From positions 17,826,827-17,890,826 of the forward strand of contig JAIVEN010000004.1 of the NCBI GenBank assembly GCA_026686845.1: a stretch of 64,000 nucleotides of DNA, in the 5' to 3' direction. The DNA comes from Adenanthera pavonina (Eukaryota > Streptophyta > Magnoliopsida > Fabales > Fabaceae). Under the pieces are notes generated by a model that saw nothing but the letters and a program-made list of their open reading frames with translations, made no database searches and had not been told where the DNA came from. Positions 48,210-61,130 of this stretch are shown here, one piece after another; within the stretch, counting starts at the first letter, position 1, and each line of letters opens with the position of its first letter. Made by a program: the position numbers and the translations under genes.

Positions 48210-48223
48210 AAAAGGGGGGAGAT
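48210..48223 (+). other. Polypurine tract of S2
   Basis: AAAAGGGGGGAGAT directly before the 3' LTR start TGTAAGG. It is preceded by 'tcatcatc', as is the S1 tract. Confidence 0.88.
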
Positions 48224-50089
48224 TGTAAGGTTTAATATAAGTTTTGATAATGACAAATGTAGAGTAATAAGGAACAAATGCATCATACGTGTCTAATATA
48301 TATATTGCTCCTTAAAGAAGTAAAATGTGCATTAACATGTATTTAATTATATTTATAACTCCTATATTGTGCTATATATTGATATATCCACTGTGCTCTT
48401 ATGTTTTACAATACAAGTTGGATATATAAATTGAACTAACTAATTTATTTGTAAGTGCGATACATTAAGTGTAGGATTGTCCAAATAAGAAAAGTGAGTA
48501 TTAGAATAAAGAAAGAAAAATTAACATCATGTCTCACTCAAAGATAAAGAAGAAGAATGATGCTCCAAGAATGGAAGATCATAAGGGAGCATACCAAGAA
48601 TGGGAATGACCAAGTGAAAGTAGAGTTCAATTTTTGAAGACCTAGTTATTAGATATATTTTGTTTTCACTTAGGACTTGAGGTGGTTTAATCTTTGAAAT
48701 TTACTTAATCTTGATACCATATATTTTAAAAGAGTTAGATTAAGTAAATATGATGTTAGTTTATATTAGAATTGAGAAATATTGGCCAAAAGATAAATTT
48801 TGTGTTAGACTCATTTTTATTATGTGCAAAATTCGAACTTTGCTTAGTGAAATTAAAAGTTACAAAGGTTTTATCTCTGACAGACAAATTTTGGTTCTAA
48901 AATTTGAATTTTGGTCTAAGTATTGTTAGTGAAAGTGTATAAAATTCACACGAAACTTAATCAAAATTCAAATGTTGATGAAATTCAAAGTAAGTTAAGT
49001 CACTCCCTCTTACAAATGAACTTTGGACTTTAAAGTGCGAATTTCAAAATGAGAACTTGTAAATCTTGTTAGGGCATGTATTTGACAAACAAACTTTGCA
49101 GTTCAACAGTTAAATTTCGAAGAAACAATTTTTGTGTCATGTTGAACATATCTCTAATAAACGAATTTCAACTTTTGAAATTCAAATTTTGAAGTGCACT
49201 GTGAACATTTGAGACAACTATTCAAACTTAATAAACACACTTCCAATATGAAAATTTGTATGAACTAACATGGGTTAACTTTGACAAACTCAAAATTTGA
49301 ATTTCACTCTGTGATAGATGAATTTTTGAAATTTAACGTTAAACATATAACTATGTTGACTCTACAAAATTCATCTATTGAGTCTCAAAATTCAAATTTT
49401 GGTATGTCTGACGCATTTAATGCAGTTATTGAATAACTCTTTTGTGCAGAGTAACGGCTGGAATTTGTGTCTAACAGATAGATCTTGTGTCCAACAAATA
49501 GTTAAGACACAAATTTATAAATAGAACCTCATTTGATCTTATAAGCAATGATTTTTAAGTGAGTTATGCTAAAATGCTGCTACAATTTATAAAATCTTTT
49601 TGTATCAATATCTATAGTTAAACTCATCTCATTAGAGTAATCTTTCAATTTATTATCTACTCTAAAAGAGAGTTTCAATTCTGTATTCACTTCTTTTCTA
49701 CTATTTTCTAGGTAGAATCTTAGTGTGGGGATAACACTAAGGAAAATCACACATCTTGTAATGGTGTGGGGAAAGTGGTTTCACAAGTGTCTACTGAAAC
49801 TTATGGAATGTACTGAGACTTCACAAGTACTCGAATCAAACTTATGAGATATAGTAAAAATCTTAAGTGGTGGCTTAAGGATTGGACATAGGCCAAGTGG
49901 TTTAGGCTAAATTAGCATAAATTCTTGTATCTGATCCTTCATTTTATTATTTCATCTATATCCTTCTTCACCTTATTTTCATCTCTATTTTACTACTTCT
50001 CTTGGTAAAATTAGATTATGGTTCAAAAAGGACAAAAATCATACATCACACAATTTATCCCCCTCTTGGATGACCATCCAAACCTTACA
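48224..50089 (+). repeat. 3' LTR of S2, complete
   Basis: 1866 bp, TGTAAGGTTTAATATAAG to CCAAACCTTACA. Its middle (48830-49440) has repeated 'aattcaaattttg' and 'gacaaactttg' variants like the S1 LTR. Confidence 0.9.
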
Positions 50090-50231
50090 TTAAGGACCAA
50101 GCATGTGAAATTACCATTTTACCCTTTCTAACATTCAAACACGATATCACATGCTATATCTTTTCCACTCATGCTTTTGTCATATCATTTTCATCACATT
50201 ATATAACCTTAAATAAAATGGGGATGTTACA

Positions 50232-50390
50232 AAGATGGTGAATGGATGTTGTAAATATTGCTCTCTCTTGTATTTGTCTTGATTTATTAATGATACACAT
50301 TTATCATTAGAAAAAATTTCAATGGGTCCTATAGTTGAGGCACACCTCCATTTTTTCTTGCATAATGTTGTAGTCATCCAACCCTTGTCA
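50232..50390. other. Unassigned flank of element T
   Basis: A minus-strand frame over 50180-50443 is open for 87 codons but has no domain I recognise and crosses two element boundaries. It could be a chance frame or a small remnant of an older gene. Confidence 0.3.
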
Positions 50391-52157
50391 TGTTGGAGAT
50401 TGTGCCCTAAGCCAATCATTGTACTATGAACATTGTACTTCATTATGAAAAAAGAATGTGTTTTTTCTTTTATTACATTATTATATGGTTTGCATATTTT
50501 TCTTTATAATAATATCATTGGATAAATCATTTTTATCTTAAATGTCCCTAATCAATCATCTTTATGGGAACAATGATAAATTAAGGCTAGTATGATTTTA
50601 ATTGATAATCATGTGATAATTATGTATTTAAATACAAATTAAAATCATAAGTTCCTGTTAGGGAATAGGCGCTGGATTAACCCATCATAAGATAGCTACA
50701 TGGATCAAGTCATAAGCACATCTCATATATAATCATGTCACTAAGCCTTCAGACATGAGATCACAATGGCTTCCTACATAGGGAACACTATACTTTGGCA
50801 TAGTCAAAAGTTACCTTTAGTCGAAAGATCATAAAGGCTATGATCAGGCATAGTGGAACTCATGTGGAGAAAGATGAATGATCAAGATGGAATTTATCCC
50901 TCTAATTAATGGAGAGATATATCTAGACCCCTCAATGAGTGAGACTGAGAAATGTGAGGCCGTGCTCGAATGGAAGAGTTTCCATTTGTTCTGTCAGTCT
51001 GCTCGAAGATCGAGAACGTGATGATCGAGTAAGATGAGGATGACGTTTCCATGCCTCATACTTGATCTATATATCATGAAATAAAAGGGATGTAATCGAG
51101 TTATATGATAGATTACATCGGATCACCGATCTCATATGATTTGGATAGTCACAATGTCTTGCTAGAGGCCACTTGTGACTTGTGGGTCCAATAGCGTTAT
51201 TGGCACATTGCCAACATCATATAAGCCTATAGGATCGCACACAAAAACAGGTCAACTTAAGCAAGAATGTCCAGATTTATTGAATTTAAAATGTGTCTAG
51301 ATTCAATGAATTTAAAGTTCAATTTAGGGTGATTAAATTTTATATATATATATTTCATATATATATATTATTATAAAAATTTGAAGTAGATATATATGTT
51401 TGATATATTATATATTTGATATATATTATATTATTTTGAAATATATATATTATTCAAATTAATTTAAATGAATCAGTTTTTAAATTTAATTCTATATGTA
51501 AATTTAAACTAATAATCTAAATTTGATTTATATGATAAATTCAATTTAGATTTGATTTTGGATATAGATCAAATAATTAGTTTAGATTTAATCTATTAAA
51601 TAGATTTAAATTTAAACTAATCTATTTTAATCAATATTTGATTTAGTTTAAATAATTTATTTAAATTAAACAAATACGAAATCCTATCTATATATTGATA
51701 TAGACTAGAAATATTAGATATAGAATCAATAGAATTTCAACTCACCCTAAAGAGAAAGCGGCCGTACACTCAAAGAGAGAGACTATACGGACGAATAGCG
51801 AGGACTGTACAAACGAACAACAAGACTGTACAAACGAATAGCGGGTCTATACAGACAAACAGCAGGATTGTACAAATAAACAGCTGAAACTGTATGGACA
51901 AATAGCAAAAATGTATGGACGTTCACAAAATAGAGGTGCTAAAACGTCATTCGAGTTGGACTCACCATTCGTGTGGATACCAGTAAAGGGAGTTGATCAG
52001 ACGTGTTAGTTCCTGGGGTCCGATGAAATAAAAAGAACACCAAGGGACGCACCGAAGGTAAATTCTTCTTCTACATCTTGATTTAAGCAGCATTAAAAGA
52101 TCTACGGGAGGGATTTAGGTGGAGTTTTCTGCTGCGTGTGTACCAAAATTCCCAACA
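50391..52157 (+). repeat. 5' LTR of T, with minisatellite
   Basis: TGTTGGAGATTG at 50391 to ATTCCCAACA at 52157. It contains a long TA-rich stretch (51335-51720). Near its 3' end (about 51780-51915) are six imperfect units of about 22 bp of the type 'gactgtacaaacgaacagcg'. Confidence 0.9.
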
Positions 52158-53392
52158 GTGGAACTAGAGCTACTTCAATGGCTATTTAAGTCAAGTTCTT
52201 GAGTGAATATGATAGCACATATGTGATGTGTGTGAATTATATTCTATCTAATTCATCTGAATCTAATATTGTATATGCATGCGAACTATGGATTTTTTAC
52301 TCGATTATGAATCTTTTAAACAAATCCATTTCTGGATTCAAATATGATGTTATTAGATTCATATCAGTTTCGTATATGTCATGATTAGAATCAAACATGT
52401 TTCAATTTTGTATATGATACATTTTTAAATCTATTTCGTATGAGTTTCATTCAATTATGTTTTTGTGTGTGATATGAATAGACTCAAATCTGTTTCTGTT
52501 TCTGTTTCATACATGATAGGATTTTCAATATGTTTCGTATATGCTTAATCTGATTTAACGCTAAAATCACAAAGGTTACAGCTTTTCATTAGATGAGATG
52601 TTTGTTACATGTTGTGATTTGTTTGTTTGAATTGGATGGGTATGGTGCATGATATAGCCCTAGGATGAAATTGTGGTGTTAAATACGGCTTGCGTGTCGT
52701 GCCTCTCTCTATATTCTAGATGTACATTCACTTCTCACCTCACTCCCCTCGAATGTTCAATCGAGGTTTCTTTTGTATATATGTGTTATATTAGAAGAAT
52801 CCTTTCATTGGCTTAGGAGGATATGGGTTAGATGGGTCATATTATGACATATTTATTTTATGCTTTATGATGAGATCATATGCATGTATGGGATGCCACC
52901 ATTATATATATGTTCATGTGATGACTAGATGTATGAATGATAATAACATAATAAAATCCCTCGAATTAAATTTTAAGTATAAATGCCACCCATTTATGAA
53001 CACCTGTCAAGGCTTTAATCGCCTAAATGTAGGATCCACCAAAGTGGGATACAGTTAAGTTATCTTAGTGAGACAGTTTGGGTAATGGTGATACTCATAA
53101 ATGTTCATGATGATATAACTTAATTGAGACTATCAAAACGGTTTTGGGTCTCAAGGCATTAGATGGGATTAAACATGCTGGGTCATACGATGACAGGATT
53201 CCATAAAGATCTAAGAGTTATATGCGATGTAATTGGTAAATAAGTTACCTACCTAAATAACTTAATTTTAAGCATCTTGCCAAAGCGGACTTACAATTAA
53301 GTGAAATATGGATCTTAGCTTGCTAAACTAAATTGAGGGTTAATTTTTAGTAGGAAATTATTAATTTGATTTTGCATATTTTGTTGTAGAAA
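52158..53392 (+). other. Leader of T between LTR and gag
   Basis: Just after the LTR, GTGGAACTAGAGC (52158-52170) is a poor relative of the tRNA-Met complement, with several mismatches. The rest is AT-rich and non-coding; repeated 'gtttcgtatatg' and 'catgattagaatc' phrases occur at 52360-52560. Confidence 0.55.
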
Positions 53393-54422
53393 ATGTCAAC
53401 GAATAACTCTGCTACACTATCATTGCAATCTGTCCTTGAGAAGGACAAACTCAATGGGACCAACTTTCTTGACTGGTTTAGGAACTTGAGAATTGTTCTC
53501 AAGTAGGAAAGAAAGTCATATGTCCTAGATGAACCCATTCCTGAGGAGCCTGCAGCCAATGCTCCAAGAGCCCAAAAGGATGCCCATAATAAGCATCTCA
53601 ATGACTCTGTGGATGTAGGATGCCTGATGCTAGCCAACATGATCCCAGAACTTCAGAGAGATCTGGAACATATAAAGGCTTATGAGATGATTGTGCATCT
53701 CAAGGAAATGTTCCAACAACAGGCAAGGCAAGAAAGGTTTGAAACCATGAAAGTCCTACATTCCTGTAAAATAACTGAAGGTGCATCAATTAGCTCTCAT
53801 GTTTTGAGGATGAAAGGCTACATTGATCATCTTAAAAGGCTCGGATTTCCCATAACCCAGGAGTTAGCTACAGATTTGATCTTGAACTCACTCCTGAAGA
53901 GTTATGACCAGTTTGTCATGAACTACAATATGAACAACATGGAGAAATCAATTTCTGAACTATGTGCGATACTTAAAACTGCTAAGCAAAACATCAAGAA
54001 AAAGCCAAGTAGCGTTTTAATGGTTTAGAAAGGAAAAGGAATGAAAAAGAAAGGCAAGGGTAAGGGAAAGAAAAAAGGCCTAGACAATAAGTCCAAGGAG
54101 CAAGGCAAGCCTAACCCCAACCCCAAACCCAAGCCTAAAGCCAAGAAGGCAAAGCCATCCAAGGAAGGACTATATTTCTTTTGCAAAGAGCCCAGTCATT
54201 GGAAAAGGAACTGTGAACTCTACATGGAAGATCCAAAGAAAAAGAAGAATAGCGAGGCTATTACTTCAGGTATTTATGTTATATAAATTAATCTTTCTAC
54301 TTCTCCTACATGGGTATTAGATATTGCATGTGGAACTCACATTTGTACAAATATGCAGGCTCTCAAAAGGAGTAGGAAGCTGAAACAGGGCGAAATAGAC
54401 CTACGAGTTGAAAATAAAGCCT
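53393..54422 (+). pseudogene. Gag and start of protease of T
   Basis: Starts at ATG 53393 (MSTNNSATLSLQSVLEKDKL). The same frame runs through gag, broken by TAG at 53504-53506 and 54026-54028 and TAA at 54284-54286. The central region (53609-54028) is a copia gag capsid-type domain. A Lys/Pro-rich basic linker follows, then a zinc knuckle YFFCKEPSHWKRNC in which the first Cys is Tyr. After the TAA the frame shows a protease start block, WVLDIACGTHIC, ending where the LTR-derived sequence begins at about 54430. No integrase or RT is present. Confidence 0.85.
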
Positions 54423-54432
54423 TCAAACCTGA

Positions 54433-55884
54433 GATAGCTACATAGATCAAGTCATAAGCATATATCATGTATAATCGTGTCATTAAGCCTTTAAACCTGA
54501 GATCATCATGGCTTCCTACATGGGGAATAATATACTTTGGCATAATCCAAAGTCACCTTTAGTCGGGAGATCATAAAGGCTATGATCAGGTATAGTGGAA
54601 CTCATGTGGAGAAAGATGAATGATCAAGATGGAATTTGTCCCTCTAATTAATGGAGAGATATATCTAGACCCCTCGATAAGTGAAATTGAGAAATGCGAG
54701 GCCGTGCTCGAATGAAAGAGTTTTCATTTGTTCTGTCAGTCTGCTCTGAGATCGAGAACGTGATGGTCGAGTAAGATGAGGATGACGTTTTCATGCCTCA
54801 TACTTGATCTATATATCATGAAATAAAAGGGATGTAATCGAGTTATATGATAGATTACATCGGATCACCGATCTCATATGATTTGGATAGTCACAATGTC
54901 TTGCTAGAGGCCACTTGTGATTTGTGGGTCCAATAGTGTTATTGGCACACTGCCAACATCATATAAGCCTATAGGATCACACACAAAAATGGGTCAACTT
55001 AAGCAAGAATGTCCAAATTCATTGAATTTAAAATGTGTCTAAATTCAATGAATTTAAAGTTTAATTTATGGTGATTAAATTATATATATATATTTGATAT
55101 ATATATTATTATAAAAATTCAAAGTATATATATGTTTAACATATTATATATTTGATATATATTATATTATTTCGATATATATTATTCAAATTAATTTAAA
55201 TAAATTAGTTTTAAAATTTAATTCTATGTAATAATTTTAAATTTAAACTAATGTCATAATCTAAATTTGATTTAGATTTGATTCTAAATTTAAATTCAAA
55301 CTAATAATCTAAATTTGATTTATATGATAAATTCAATTTAGATTTAATTCTGGATATATATTAAATAGTTAGTTTAGATTTAATCTATTAGATAGATTTA
55401 CATTCAAACTAATCTATTTTAATTAATATTTGATTTAGTTTAAATAATTGATTTAAATTAAATAAATATGAAATCCTATCTATATATTGATATAAACTAG
55501 AATTATTAGATAGAGAATCAATAGAATTTTGACCCACCCTAGAGAGAGAGCAGTCGTACACTCAGAGAGTAAAACTGTATGAATGAACAGCGGGGACTAT
55601 ACAGACGAACAGTGAAAACTGTACAGACGTATGGATGTTCACAAAATAGAGTTGCTATCACACTGTTCGAGTTGGACTCACAATTCGTATAAATACCGAT
55701 AAAGGGAGCTGATCAAATGTGTTAGTTCCTAGGGTCCGACGAAATGAAAAGAACACCAAGGAACGCACTGGAGGTAAATTCTTCTTCTACATCTCGATTT
55801 AAGCAACGTTAACGGATCCATGAGAGGGATTTCGGTGTATGTACCGAACATGGAGTTTTTTTTACTGTACCGAAATTCCCAACA
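54433..55884 (+). repeat. 3' LTR of T, lacking its first ~300 bp
   Basis: It aligns with 50691-52157. Only two full ~22-bp minisatellite units and a partial one remain (about 55572-55640), against six in the 5' LTR. It ends CCGAAATTCCCAACA. Confidence 0.88.
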
Positions 55885-58800
55885 TGTCATGGGCTTAGAC
55901 ACAGCTTTATTTTGTTTTTTTTTTTATTATACACAAACAAAGGTGGGTCCCTTGGTTCGGACTTATTAAACATGTTATAGTAAGGAATGCTCCATGTAAT
56001 GTATTAGTATTATGCTTACTTTCATTATGCAGGTGTCAAAGCAAGTGAATCCCTTAGGTTATGTAATTGTACCTCAAACATATTAAACGTGTTATAGCTT
56101 TTTTTCCATGTGAGAATACGTAAATAAAAATTATTGAGCCTCAAGTACATTTCTCCAATGATAACACTAGATCGATGCAGCTAGTGCTTTTCAATTATTA
56201 AATTTCCAAGGGATCATTAAAGTTCTACAGGACATGAGGACCAATAGTTTCAAAAGCCCAAGTCAAAGACCCAACACTACCCAACACTATTTAGCACGGT
56301 TGTAAGAAAAATTCAACTAGGTCCAAAAATTCAACTTTGGTCAATGCCTGGTAATCCATGACCTAATGAACTCCTCATAAAATGAGATTTTCATCAGAAT
56401 CCAACTTTGAAAAGGTCCTATTACTTTTTATCCCAACAATTCCAAGGCCCAATAAGTATCCGAGTTGAACCCAAAACTCCTTCTCCAAGTTTGCAACATC
56501 GGACCTTAGATTTTAACTACAGGCCCCATTCAGACCTTTAGTCAACATTAATAAAAACAAGTGTTGTTGTTGACCCATCACACAAGTTCCACCCAACATA
56601 TTTCTGGTCAGCGGTTGGATTTAAATAGTGGTCTTTAGTTAAAATGCAGTAAGGATATGATTTTGAGATTGAATTTGCATTAATTTTCTCAATTAAATAT
56701 AAAGAAAGATAAAAGGCTTTTGGAATCTAGTATAAAATTAGATGACAGTACCCAAAAATAGAAATCTTAGGGTCGGTTCAATTCTGTTTTTAAAAACAGT
56801 TTTTCTAGTTTTTAATTTTAAAAAATAGAAAAACTTATTTGGTAAACCTATTTTTTATAAACTGTTTTGAGAAATAAAAAAATAAAAGAATAGAAAATTC
56901 AAAATAACTTCAAGATCTTTTGTAATTTTTGTTCTGGAAAACACAAAAAAAGGTAAAAACACCCACCTCATTAATAGTAAAGTTATAAATTTTGAATAAC
57001 TCATTTATCACTTACTAGTTATGATTTTGAGAACAATTATTCAAATAGATTTTTTTATTTTCTTGTTTTCAAAACTTATTCTCCAAAACAGTTTTACAAA
57101 ACTGTTTTGAGAACAATAAAACAGAAAACACTGTCAAATAAATCCTTAGACTCAGTTTGATTTTGTTCTTTTTCTTTGTTTTTGAAAATTATTTTACAAA
57201 ATAATTTTGAATAACTATTTTTCAGAATAAAAAATCTATTTGGTAATATTAAATTGAAAATAGTTTTAGAGGTGAGAAGCTCATAATTTTTTTGTAGATA
57301 AAAAATGTAAAATAAAAAAACAAAAACAACTTTAAGTTGTTTTTTATTTGTAAAAAATATAATAGAAACAAGTCTTAATAAGTAAATAGAAAGTATCTAT
57401 CCAAACAACTTTTTTATTTTTAATTCTTAAAAGCAAAAAAGTTCTTTCTACCAAAAAAAATATTTCTTAAAACTTATAATTAAAAGGGGCTTGGGAGCAT
57501 TGGGAAGATGAGTAATTGGATCCTTTAAAAAAAAAAAGCTGGGCCTGATGAATGTAAAAGTTTTGAGAAGCAATCGGTTTCGCCACAGCTTGTTTTCGGC
57601 CTATGGTTTCGCCAAAGATTAGTAGGACTTTTGGAGAGTTTTTTTTCTGAGCCATCTAATTTCTTAAGACCAGGTTAAATAGTATTGGGTACAAAAGCTA
57701 ATGGGCCTATAATATATTTGGAAACCAAGTGTGACATTCTTGTCAAACATGTCACCAAGGTTAAACTTTTTTCCCTCAACTTGCTAAAATTAAGTAAAAT
57801 ATGAATAAAAAATATTTAAGTTTCATTAATTGATTGTGCGTTCAAAGGGATCAATTAATTCGAAAAAATATTCCTTTCTTAATTTATCAAATTTGAAAAA
57901 TAAAATACAATTTGCACAATTTAACTTAAATTTAAGCAATCCAAATTAAAATATCTATCAAAGCACCAAACTCAATTACTGACATGTGAACTTGAATTTG
58001 CTGGTATGTCCAAAGAAAAGTAAAATATAGCCAATAAGGTAAAGTTTTCCGCCCATTGGCAAGCCCAGCAAATTTCGTTGCCATATTTAGGTGCATGTGT
58101 GGCAATATATTTTTAAATCAATTAAAATAAATATATAAAAATTGTACACATCACAGCTAATTTTCTGACCCAAAAAAAGAAAAAACCAACTTATTAATCA
58201 TGTTCATAATTTCTGGTAAAATAAGAATCCTCGACATGAGCACACCTCATTGGATTAATTTCAACAAGATTGGATAAAAGCCAATGTGGTAAATGATGAA
58301 ACTTAGACATAAAAGCACAGGTTGAAACAAACGAGTATGGAAAAAATTTTAGCAGTTGTAGACTTCTACGTATTGATGCTTTTTTTATTTGACTTTATTT
58401 TTTGACCCATGCATGACAGTGAGCATGTTAAGAATATTAAATTAAGAAAATGATAAAGTTTAAGTATTTAAAAAAAAAACAATGGCAAAAAGTATATGAT
58501 GTGGATCAGTAATAGTAGCCGCTGTAACCTCTCCAAAACCCATAACCTTTCCATTCCATAATCCATAACCTTTCCATTACTTTAGAAGTTATATGGGCAA
58601 TCAATAAGGATCCAAGTGGAGTGAGAGTGCCATCAAAAATTGACTTAAAAGTGACGTTTTTAGCTACTACCATCTCTAAACACCTATTTCTGGTCACTTT
58701 TTAGCAGATCAGATAACACCATCATGCTCAAGAGGTCAAAAATCCTAGGACTGGCGAGTTTGGCCATTGTCAAAAGTTCCATACGCCACTATCAAAAGTC

Positions 58801-58915
58801 CATGCACCGGTCACTCACCTTAGGCGTTGATCACATGCTGTCCAGATGTTAAAGACAACCATGCCAGCACTGAGGTGTCCAATCAGCAATACGTTAGACA
58901 CCCACCACCTGCCAT
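55885..58915. other. AT-rich intergenic DNA
   Basis: No gene recognised. Blocks at 56440-56640 and 57480-57660 have diverged copies at 61890-62165 and 61680-61800. Two possible MITEs lie at 56770-57440. Confidence 0.5.
56770..57440. mobile_element. Two adjacent MITE-like AT-rich elements (tentative)
   Basis: The first candidate, 56770-57145, is flanked by TTA on both sides (56767-56769 and 57146-57148) and has degenerate inverted ends rich in 'tgtttt' and 'aaaaca'. A similar sequence starts at 57149 ('gactcagtttgattttgttc') and fades near 57440. No coding capacity. Inverted-repeat matching is weak. Confidence 0.35.
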
Positions 58916-59257
58916 GTGTCACGTAGCCACATCAGCACACAGTCACCCCTTAACTTTCCAAAATTGCAAAATAGCCCCTTGACTTTCCACAATTGTATAC
59001 TATCCCTTTACTTTCTGAAATTTCATATCCACCCCTCTTCCAGAAATTACATTAAAGACCTTAAACTTCCCATATTTTTATTCTTGCCCTTAAATTTTCC
59101 AAAATTCCTTGTTTTCCCTGAACTTTATGAAATTACACCTCAGCCTTTAAACTTTTCGAAGTACTATTTTTGCCTATCTTTTATACTTTACTTTCGAATA
59201 TACCCCTTCCTCAAACCCAATCCCTACCTTTTAAACTTATCATACCCTAACCACAAA

Positions 59258-61118
59258 ATGCCTCAAAGACAAAGGCCTGCGCATGAAGTTGAGTTAAAAG
59301 AATTAAGACATCAAGTTCAACTATTACAAGAGATGGTAAATGTTCAACGAGCCTAGCTAGATGAACCAAAAAGGCAAAGAGAAGAAGATTCTTATAGTAG
59401 CGACACTCCATCAAATGATAATCGTCACCCACAGCAATGATATCAAAATAGAAATTCTAGACTTTGAAGGAAAGCTACAGCCATATGAGTTCTTAGAATG
59501 GTTTCAAATTGTTGAACAAGTATTTGAGTATAAAGTAGTGCCTGAAGACCAGAAAGTTAAGATTGTCACCATCAAACTTAAGAAACAAGCTTCCATATGG
59601 TGGGAAAATCTTAAACAGAAGCAAGAATGAGAAGGGAAGAGTAAGATTCAAACGTGGGAAAAGATGCGACACGAGCTCACTCGAAAATTTCTTCTAGAGC
59701 ATTACTACTAGGATAATTTCATTTAACTGCAGAATCTCCGTCAGAAGACTTACCCAAGAATTTAAGAAACTCATGGAGTGCGACATCTAAAAAAGGAGGA
59801 ACAAACAATAGTCCATTATCTTGGAGGGTTAAATACTAACATCACCCATTCGGTCCAACTTCAGCAATATTGGACTCTAGATGATGTCATATGTCTAGCT
59901 ATCCAAATTGAGAAGTAGTTGTCCAAGAAGTTCTCTTGCCAACCAGGTTCATCCACCAAAAGTTCTTTCAATGGCTGCAAAACTTAAGTTCAGCAACCTA
60001 GTTCTTCAAGCAAGCCTCCACCTAAGGCTGCCAATGAATCTAACTCCAAAGCACCTAAATGTTTTTAAATGCCAAGTGTTTGGCCATATTGCCCCAGAAT
60101 GTCCTAACTGCAAGGTTGTTACCATTATTGAAATAGAAGCTTATACGGTATCTAAAGAAGAAAACAAGGTGCCTTTAATAAGGAAGAGCTAGTACCTAAA
60201 GATAAAGATCCTGTGTATGATGAAGATTTTGTTTCTGCAAATCATGGAGAATCATTAGTAATTAGACAGAGTTTGCACATAGCAAAAGGGAAACTCTAGC
60301 TTTGACATAACATCTTCTATACTCGTTGTAGTACTTAAGGAAAAGTTTGTGATGTCACCATTGAGAATTGAAGTTGTGAGAATATAGTATCCAACTACAT
60401 GGTGGAGAAGCTGAACTTGTCTACTCAGGATCATCCACATCCATACAAGCTACAATGGCTCAACAAGGGAAGTAAGGTAAAAGTCTCTAAGTGATGCCCT
60501 GTTTTCTTTTCAATTGGCAAGAAGTATCAAGATGAAGTTTGGTGTGATGTTGTTCCAATGGATACCAGTCATCTTCTTTTAGGGAGAACTTGGCAATATG
60601 ATCATTGTGCTCTATATGATGGTCATGCAAACACCTATTTCTTTGTGAAGAATAGGGTGAAGATTAAGCTAGTTCCACTGTCACCTAGTGAATGCATCCA
60701 AAGTAGAAAGGAATATAAGTCGCTAGTTTCCTTAGTCACCAATAAGTAGCTCAAGGTGTGGAAGGTGGAAACCTAGACTATGGGTCTTATTCTATTGTTC
60801 AAGTCTAACAATAGAACCATAATTCCGCTAGAAGTGCGACAGTTGTTAGCTAAGTTTTTATACATGATTCTGGATGAGATCCCTCCAGGACTACCACCGA
60901 TATGAGGCATCCAACAAGTAATGGAGTTTGTTTTAGGAGTAGTAATTCCTAATAAGTCTGCTTATAGGATGAATCCACAAGAGGCTAAAGTCCAATGACA
61001 AGTTGAAGAGTTGTTGAAAAAATGGTTGATTTGTGAAAGTATTAGTCATTGTGCCATGCCTGTACTCTTAGTACCTAAGAAGGATGGGAGGTGGAAAGTG
61101 TGCATTGATTACTAAGTA
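59258..61118 (+). pseudogene. Ty3/gypsy gag-protease-RT remnant, chromovirus-like
   Basis: Starts at ATG 59258. Gag is seen in 59361-59630 with DFEGKLQPYEFLEWF and then ASIWWENLK; further gag peptides continue to about 59930. A CCHC knuckle is readable at about 60058-60105 (ending FGHIAPECPN), but one extra T shifts its frame. Protease follows, with SCENIVSNYMVEKL and SHLLLGRTWQYDHCALYD (60558-60749). The first RT block is readable at about 60850-61115, with PPGLPPI, AYRMNPQEA, QVEELLKKWLICES and LLVPKKDGRWKVCIDY, each cut by stops. The rest of pol and both LTRs are not visible. RT and gag wording fits the Reina-like chromoviruses. The frame upstream of 59258 is 5' UTR. Confidence 0.8.
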
Positions 61119-61130
61119 GCAAGATCACCT

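Larger units (their letters stand above)
44040..50089 (+). mobile_element. Sirevirus-like Ty1/copia element S2, gag-only, defective
   Basis: It has a damaged 5' LTR (about 44040-44984), a primer site, gag remnants, no pol, a polypurine tract and a complete 3' LTR (48224-50089). The LTRs share long stretches such as 'ggtagaatcttagtgtgggg' and the 'ccaaaccttaca' end. It belongs to the same LTR family as the solo LTR at 9440-15413. About 3.2 kb separate the LTRs, against 8.3 kb in S1. The 5' LTR start is rearranged, so the target duplication (right flank TTAAG) cannot be confirmed. Confidence 0.85.
42192..50231 (-). mobile_element. Inverted family-A LTR fragments, split by later insertions
   Basis: Pieces at about 42192-42840, 43545-43960 and 50090-50231 read as family A on the minus strand. 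The 'ggtgagatttaagaatccc' segment at 42203 matches 11700, and 50175-50231 ends 'ggggatgttaca', the reverse of an LTR start. Between them lie an LTR-like insert (about 42851-43540) and element S2. The left part is truncated, so no target duplication can be read. Confidence 0.5.
50391..55884 (+). mobile_element. Ty1/copia element T, gag-only, with internal deletion
   Basis: Flanked by TGTCA on both sides (50386-50390 and 55885-55889). It has a 5' LTR of 1767 bp, a ~1.2-kb leader, gag, the first part of protease, then directly a 3' LTR lacking its first ~300 bp. One deletion from within protease into the 3' LTR explains the structure. The LTR begins TGTTGGAGATTGTGCCC. The gag type differs from the two Sireviruses, so this is a separate copia lineage. 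Confidence 0.9.

Noticed and set aside
50180..50443. 87-codon minus-strand frame around the left end of T
   Set aside because: It crosses both the family-A LTR end and the T boundary, so it did not exist before the insertions; only the 159-bp middle could be older sequence.
58916..59257. N-terminal extension of the gypsy gag frame
   Set aside because: Low-complexity Pro, Phe and Leu translation of 'ccaaaattcc' type leader repeats; gag starts at the ATG at 59258.
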